A stretch of DNA of 64,000 bases, taken from Dyadobacter sp. 3J3. GTDB lineage: Bacteria > Bacteroidota > Bacteroidia > Cytophagales > Spirosomataceae. Of this stretch, positions 63,286 through 64,000 are shown piece after piece. The position numbers and the translations under genes are program-made. The stretch is taken from the NCBI RefSeq assembly GCF_009801115.1, contig NZ_VTOL01000005.1, forward strand, positions 356,300 through 420,299, written 5' to 3'. The notes beneath the pieces are model-generated. The model was not told where the DNA came from. It was given only the letters and a program-made list of their open reading frames with translations, and ran no database searches. Every line of letters begins with the position of its first letter. Position 1 is the first letter of the stretch.

Positions 63286-64000
63286 TCGTGGGTTGAAACG
63301 CACGGCTATGATATCGGTCATGCCTACGGCATTTTTTCTTTGCTTGAGGTTTTTTATTTTCCGTGGGTTGAAACCCACGGCTATGATGTCGGTCATGCCT
63401 ACGGCATTTTTTTTTGCCGTGGTTTTTTTATTTTCCGTGGGTTTCAACCCACGGCTATGATATCGGCCATGCCTACGGCATTTTTTCTTTGCTTGTGGTT
63501 TTTTTATTTTCCGTGGGTTGAAACCCACGGCTATGATGTCGGCCATGCCTATGGCATTTTTTTGTTGCCGTGGTTTTTGTTTTCCGTGGGTTGAAACCCA
63601 CGGTTATGATATCGGTCATGCCTACGACATTTTTTTTGCCGTGGTTTTTATTTTCCGTGGGTTGAAACCCACGGCTATAATGTCGGCCATGCCTATGGCA
63701 TTTTTTTGTTGCCGTGGTTTTTATTTTCCGTGGGTTGAAACCCACGGTTATGATATCGGTCATGCCTATGGCATTTTTCCTTGCTTGTGGTTTTTTATTT
63801 TCCGTGGGTTGAAACCCACTGCTATGATGTCGGTCATGCCTATGGCATTTTTTTGTTGCCGTGGTTTTTTGTTTTCCGTGGGTTGAAACCCACGGCTATG
63901 ATATCGGTCATGCCTACGGCATTTTGTTGCCGTGGTTTTTATTTTTCGTGTGTTGAAACCCACGGCTATGATGTCGGTCATGCCTATGGCATTTTTTTTG
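63286..64000. repeat. Tandem array of palindromic units (about 74 bp each), cut by the window end
   Basis: Ten units begin at 63286, 63361, 63435, 63511, 63584, 63655, 63728, 63802, 63876 and 63946, spaced 70-76 bases. Each starts with a 20-bp palindrome (consensus CCGTGGGTTGAAACCCACGG), then CTATGAT(A/G)TCGG(T/C)C, then a smaller hairpin ATGCC-TA(C/T)-GGCAT, a T-run, a linker with GCCGTGG or GCTTGTGG, and more T with ATTTT. Odd units read GATATCGG and even units ATGTCGG throughout. The array runs off the window. No gene is supported inside it. Confidence 0.95.

Noticed and set aside
63226-63981. Several open frames on both strands in the repeat array (minus-strand peptides rich in VGFNPRK; plus-strand peptides rich in HGYDVGHAYG).
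   Set aside because: They arise because the repeat unit lacks stops in several frames at once. They have no start context, no family similarity and repeat with the DNA unit; unit lengths vary so frames shift between units.
63286-64000. CRISPR array; the GTTGAAAC string is found at the end of many CRISPR repeats.
   Set aside because: The sequence between the 20-bp palindromes is itself repeated from unit to unit, so there are no unique spacers, and no cas genes are seen nearby.

Overview
The window reads as chromosomal DNA of a member of the Bacteroidota, most likely an aerobic Cytophagales bacterium; a relative of Dyadobacter/Spirosomaceae is my best guess, made from protein style alone. Supporting signs: several Bacteroidota-type -7 promoter boxes (TAnnTTTG), a Shine-Dalgarno sequence at few starts, a TonB-dependent receptor with an STN domain beside a DUF4249 lipoprotein, an S46 dipeptidyl-peptidase, zinc-free S14/S4/L36 ribosomal proteins, and secY-map-infA-rpmJ-rpsM gene order. 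I see no rRNA, tRNA, prophage, insertion sequence, CRISPR array or recognisable defence system.

Layout. 1-14.5 kb: the S10-spc-alpha ribosomal superoperon from rplD (cut by the window edge) to rplQ, closed by a strong terminator; several hairpins lie between its genes. 14.6-20.5 kb: housekeeping genes (carA, a secreted rhodanese-thioredoxin fusion, eno, a DivIC/FtsB-like division protein, a low-molecular-weight phosphatase, gpmI). 20.5-28.1 kb: envelope and metabolic singletons (lipoproteins, a coiled-coil membrane protein, PPK2, RdgB, an FKBP lipoprotein, a DHH phosphoesterase, Ndk, a fasciclin lipoprotein, a DUF1080 protein). 28.3-30.6 kb: a two-component pair whose LytS-type kinase carries N-terminal pentapeptide repeats. 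31-35.6 kb: envelope biogenesis operon uppS-bamA-skp-skp. 35.9-43 kb: a large secreted protein, LspA with an unusual repeated tail, proline dehydrogenase, a DAHP synthase-chorismate mutase fusion, a lipoprotein and an SGNH hydrolase. 43-50.9 kb: DPP7-like peptidase, thymidine kinase, three poorly characterised genes, HMG-CoA lyase and a CDP-paratose-epimerase-like enzyme. 51.1-58.2 kb: a tight four-gene operon (secreted protein, STN/TonB receptor, DUF4249 lipoprotein, MG2/plug-like chimera), probably one outer-membrane uptake or assembly unit. 58.5-61.3 kb: threonine catabolism (Lrp-type regulator divergent from tdh-kbl). 61.4-63.2 kb: a transglutaminase-like protein and a YceI protein.

The most unusual sequence is the 3' end (63286 to the window edge): ten tandem units of about 74 bp. 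Each has a 20-bp palindrome, a second small hairpin and a T-run, and two unit types alternate strictly. Two other intergenic palindromic elements (49.75 and 58.3 kb) also look like dispersed repeats. Many convergent gene pairs share a near-perfect palindromic terminator.
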